64,000 bases of DNA from Streptomyces caniscabiei (lineage in GTDB: Bacteria > Actinomycetota > Actinomycetes > Streptomycetales > Streptomycetaceae): the NCBI RefSeq assembly GCF_014930365.1, contig NZ_JABXWI010000028.1, forward strand, positions 37,409-101,408. The letters are read 5' to 3'. Of the stretch, positions 62,586 to 64,000 are shown in pieces. Each line of letters starts with the position of its first letter. Within the stretch, counting starts at the first letter, position 1. The translations under genes were made by a program, and so were the position numbers. A model generated the notes under the pieces. That model was not told where the DNA came from. It searched no databases and saw nothing but the letters and a program-made list of their open reading frames with translations.

Positions 62586-63188
62586 ATGCCGGGTATCACG
62601 GTTGCGATGTGCACAGGGAATGGTGGGAAGTATCGTACAGCCCAAGAGCATCTTGCGCCTTGGGGTGTTGAAGTGGAACAGGTGGCTTTGGAGCTGAATG
62701 AGATCCAGACCACGTCAGTTGCGAAAATCGCGGAGCACAAGGCTCGGCAGGCTTACGCGATTCTCGGACAGCCGTTGTTCGTCGAGGATTCAGGCTTCTA
62801 CATTGAGGAGTTCGCTGGTTGGCCGGGACCGATGGTGAAACAGGCTCTGGAGGCTTTCGGCCCCGCCGGATTCACCCATCTCGCGGACCTCACCGAGAAG
62901 CGGACCTGCCGTTTCGCGAGTGCCGCGGTCTACGCGGACGCCGACGGCGAGTTGCATACCTTTGCGGACGACACCCGCGAGCCGGGAACGATCGCGATGG
63001 CGCCCGATCGTGGGCACGGTTCACGATCCTGGTCCGATCTGTGGTCAATCTTCGTGCCGAAAGGAGCCACCGCGACACTGGCCGCTTTGCCGGAGGATGA
63101 GCAGAACCGTGTGTTCGCGGAGTGGGGAAAGCGCTCGGTCGTCGCAGCCCTGGGCGAGTGGCTGGCACAGCCACAGCGGCATTACTGA
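62586..63188 (+). CDS. Non-canonical purine NTP pyrophosphatase (HAM1-like)
   Basis: ATG 62586; 200 aa. Family motifs are VAMCTGNGGKYRTAQ (T-G-N-x2-K), LFVEDSGFYIEEFAGWPGPMVKQAL (E-D-S-G and G-x-P-G) and a late W-G-K-R-S. RdgB/HAM1 enzymes hydrolyse dITP/XTP to the monophosphate. The DRGHGSRSWSDLWSIFVPKG part replaces the usual G-x-G-F-x-x-x-D-P-x-F segment, so the substrate may differ. It is followed by the palindrome at site 4. No gene is seen in 62346-62585. Confidence 0.85.
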   Translation: MPGITVAMCTGNGGKYRTAQEHLAPWGVEVEQVALELNEIQTTSVAKIAEHKARQAYAILGQPLFVEDSGFYIEEFAGWPGPMVKQALEAFGPAGFTHLADLTEKRTCRFASAAVYADADGELHTFADDTREPGTIAMAPDRGHGSRSWSDLWSIFVPKGATATLAALPEDEQNRVFAEWGKRSVVAALGEWLAQPQRHY

Positions 63189-63204
63189 GGTGATATCACT
63201 TCAG
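63185..63204. promoter_or_regulatory. GTGATATCAC operator, site 4
   Basis: GTGATATCAC (63190-63199) is the centre of a 20-bp near-perfect palindrome with one mismatched pair. It starts at the stop codon of the HAM1-like gene and stands about 170 bases before the RsbW-like ATPase gene. The rest of that spacer shows no gene. Confidence 0.65.
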
Positions 63205-63374
63205 GGATAGGGAGCCAGGCAGCCTGTGGTCCATGGTGGACGTCCGCCGCCTGCCGGGCTCTTACTGGATTTCCCGGTTGCTCTGCCGGGCTGCTTGGTG
63301 AAGTCGGCGAGCGATCCATTCACTTGGGAGATCGCGTTGACACACTAGCTCCTGCCCACCGAGAGGTCCCAGCT

Positions 63375-63941
63375 ATGTCGCGCCCGTTCGAAGAATCGCC
63401 CTACGCGTTTACCGTCCCGCCCCTGGTCGAGGCGGTGCCGGCTGCACGAGACAGAATTGTGAGCCGTGCAAGGGGGCTCGGGCTAGCCCTGAACGAGGAG
63501 CTGGCCCAGGACTTGAAGTTGCTCACCGGGGAACTGGTCGCGAACTCGGTCATGCACACGCGGGCCGCGTGCGTTGTGTCCGTACGGTGGACCGGACAGC
63601 GGCTCCGTGTGGAAGTCACCGATGTCGACCCCACTACGGTGCGTCCGTCTCAAGCTCGGTCCGCGGACGAGAATGGGCGCGGTCTCTTCCTCGTCGCAGC
63701 GTTGGCAACGGAGTGGGGATCACACCCCTGTGCGGCGGGGAAGAAGACCTGGTTCGAGCTAACGGTTCCCACGTCCGTGGGGGACACCAAAACCGGGATG
63801 CCCTCACACGCCGAAGCACCTGCTGACCACGCGGTCTTCAACCGCGCGGTAGACACCCACTCCGCCGGAACGGAACCGGCGCCAATCGCCAGTGCATGTA
63901 CGAGTAATTGTCAAGAGTTGTGGATCGAGTCGTTCGCGTAG
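63375..63941 (+). CDS. RsbW-like ATP-binding (anti-sigma-type) protein
   Basis: ATG 63375 behind GAGAGG; 188 aa. The GHKL fold is clear: N-box LKLLTGELVANSVMHT (E-L-V-A-N-S), then VEVTDVDPT (D-x-D/G) and ENGRGLFLVAALATEWG (G-R-G-L). Unlike the first RsbW-like protein its motifs are intact. Proteins of this group bind sigma factors or regulators in Streptomyces. The C-terminal 50 residues are disordered, and the 3' end overlaps a convergent gene by 31 bases. Confidence 0.85.
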   Translation: MSRPFEESPYAFTVPPLVEAVPAARDRIVSRARGLGLALNEELAQDLKLLTGELVANSVMHTRAACVVSVRWTGQRLRVEVTDVDPTTVRPSQARSADENGRGLFLVAALATEWGSHPCAAGKKTWFELTVPTSVGDTKTGMPSHAEAPADHAVFNRAVDTHSAGTEPAPIASACTSNCQELWIESFA

Positions 63942-64000
63942 GTGGTGCTGACGCTCGGGTTGAGGAGGTAGGCGCCCGTCGCGATGCCTTGCAGGATGCT
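63911..64000 (-). CDS. C-terminal end of an unidentified protein, partial
   Basis: On the minus strand the last 29 codons read SILQGIATGAYLLNPSVS, TTYANDSIHNS and stop at 63911-63913. Every third position but two is G or C. The start lies beyond the window. It overlaps the end of the ATPase gene tail-to-tail. Family unknown. Confidence 0.5.
   Translation of the reverse strand, partial: SILQGIATGAYLLNPSVSTTYANDSIHNS

Noticed and set aside
1..64000. Search for CRISPR arrays, tRNA or rRNA genes, IS elements and integrases
   Set aside because: No regular spaced repeats, cloverleaf sequences, transposase or recombinase proteins were recognised in the window by reading; subtle cases could have been missed.

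Overview
The window is high-GC (about 70%) DNA with very GC-rich third codon positions, many GTG/TTG starts and 4-base ATGA/GTGA gene overlaps. Together with WhiB, DUF317, DUF4913, DUF2637 (SpdB-like) and Zn-ribbon/XRE regulators, this points to Streptomyces or a close relative. No ribosomal or core metabolic genes are present, so the window looks like a plasmid, an integrated conjugative/mobilizable element, or a chromosome-arm accessory region. No integrase is visible.

Region 1 (1-13.7 kb) is a plus-strand run of small plasmid-type genes: a DnaB N-domain protein cut by the window edge, a frameshifted C5-methyltransferase, DUF4913 and DUF317 proteins, a frameshifted double winged-helix protein and several unknowns. 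It ends with two convergent PD-(D/E)XK nuclease-like genes. Region 2 (13.3-20.3 kb, minus) is a mobilization/replication block: replisome-organiser-like protein, DnaC-like loader, WhiB, DUF2637 membrane protein, MobC and relaxase. A candidate oriT lies in the 5' part of mobC, and a 4 x 7 bp repeat splits the replisome organiser. A two-HTH XRE regulator is divergent from this block.

Region 3 (21.8-25.1 kb, minus) holds an ImmA/IrrE-like protease, an MAB_1171c-like membrane protein and an amidohydrolase. Region 4 (26.3-35.2 kb, minus) is a complete pPIWI-RE three-gene defence island (REase/Z protein, DinG-like helicase, pPIWI-RE) preceded by a double-HTH regulator with a perfect 19-bp palindrome at its start. 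Region 5 (35.3-43.2 kb, minus) has an amino-acid/polyamine permease, a glutamine-synthetase-like ligase, two mini LuxR-type regulators, two APH-fold kinases and an ABC exporter. Three very short ORFs sit among the last group, most joined by 4-base overlaps.

Region 6 (45-54.2 kb) carries three paralogous Zn-ribbon/HTH regulators. Two of them are translationally coupled to a HAD hydrolase and an APH kinase. A DAO-family oxidase, a YdcF protein, another XRE regulator and an RsbW-like ATPase are also here. Region 7 (54.4-64 kb) has an operon of a 118-aa protein, two radical-SAM enzymes and a JmjC-like oxygenase (a probable peptide-modifying pathway). It also has a second, archaeal-type AspRS behind a T-box with a GAC specifier, a short RlmN/Cfr-like radical-SAM enzyme, a SerRS remnant, an APH kinase, an ITPase-like enzyme and an RsbW-like ATPase. 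A GTGATATCAC palindrome recurs four times between 45.0 and 63.2 kb, in front of one Zn-ribbon regulator, the radical-SAM operon, the RlmN-like gene and the last ATPase gene. This suggests a local regulon.
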